Below, one piece after another: positions 5,462 through 5,571 of a DNA stretch of 5,571 bases; the stretch's first letter is position 1; every line of letters begins with the position of its first letter. The notes under the pieces are model-generated. The model was not told the origin of the DNA and did no database searches. It saw only the letters and a program-made list of their open reading frames with translations. Position numbers and translations under genes: made by a program. The DNA comes from CAZEDK01 sp964511025 (GTDB lineage Bacteria > Patescibacteriota > Gracilibacteria > UBA1369 > GWF2-33-10): assembly GCA_964511025.1 (NCBI GenBank), contig CAZEDK010000057.1, positions 1 to 5,571 on the forward strand, given 5' to 3'.

Positions 5462-5571
5462 TTATTCTGTATGTATTATACTCGCCTCACTAGCGAAATC
5501 AAGCATGTAATATTTTCTACCAACACTCTCAATAAACTTCTCAAAATCCACATAAGAAATTTCCAAAGTTG
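5462..5571 (-). CDS. 3' end of an unidentified gene, cut by the window edge
   Basis: This is an open frame entering from the right edge and ending in TAA at 5462-5464. The visible last 35 residues include YVDFEKFIESVGRKYYMLDF and end ASEASIIHTE. The composition is protein-like, with alternating charged and hydrophobic residues; one of the other two minus frames closes quickly. The stop lies 8 nt upstream of the antitoxin ATG, matching the tight spacing of the cluster. I do not recognise the family. It could be the upstream member of the toxin-antitoxin operon or an unrelated gene sharing the transcript. Because the start is not visible, neither length nor domain can be given. Confidence 0.5.
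   Translation of the reverse strand, partial: TLEISYVDFEKFIESVGRKYYMLDFASEASIIHTE

Overview
The window is AT-rich bacterial DNA carrying two convergent gene blocks and a repeat-rich left edge. None of the complete genes shows a convincing Shine-Dalgarno sequence. The genes are tightly packed: 1-nt and 4-nt overlaps, gaps of 5 to 17 nt, and a 29-nt convergent junction. The organism cannot be fixed from sequence alone. A separate GldA/GldF/GldG-type operon followed by a DUF4340 gene, short tandem heptamers between genes and the overall composition suggest a Patescibacteria (CPR)-like or Bacteroidota/Chlorobi-group genome. From remembered protein style I lean towards CPR, with moderate to low confidence.

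Positions 1-353 hold no convincing gene. A 55-bp sequence occurs twice, perfectly, at 1-55 and 119-173 (period 118). On the minus strand each copy contains what looks like the 5' quarter of a tRNA gene (acceptor strand, U8, D-stem and D-loop), which stops where the second D-stem strand should begin. Each copy can fold into a bulged hairpin, and the spacer carries an inverted piece of the same GC-rich core. A degenerate AACTGAG minisatellite (185-215) follows, then a plausible sigma70-type promoter (302-329).

Positions 354-4397 (+ strand) form a four-gene operon for a GldAFG-type ABC-2 system: an ATPase, a six-helix permease, a GldG-family protein anchored at both ends with a large extracytoplasmic domain, and a DUF4340 protein with one N-terminal membrane anchor. 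Together they probably form one envelope complex that couples ATP hydrolysis to an unknown substrate or to envelope remodelling. Nothing here shows gliding.

Positions 4427-5571 (- strand, read right to left) form a second tight cluster: the 3' end of an unidentified gene, a 58-residue probable antitoxin, a RelE/ParE-family toxin that overlaps it by ATGA, and a DEDDh (DnaQ-like) 3'-5' exonuclease 11 nt downstream. The antitoxin and partial gene were found by translating the right end by hand. The most interesting signals are the tRNA-fragment repeat and the toxin-antitoxin pair sharing an apparent operon with a nuclease.
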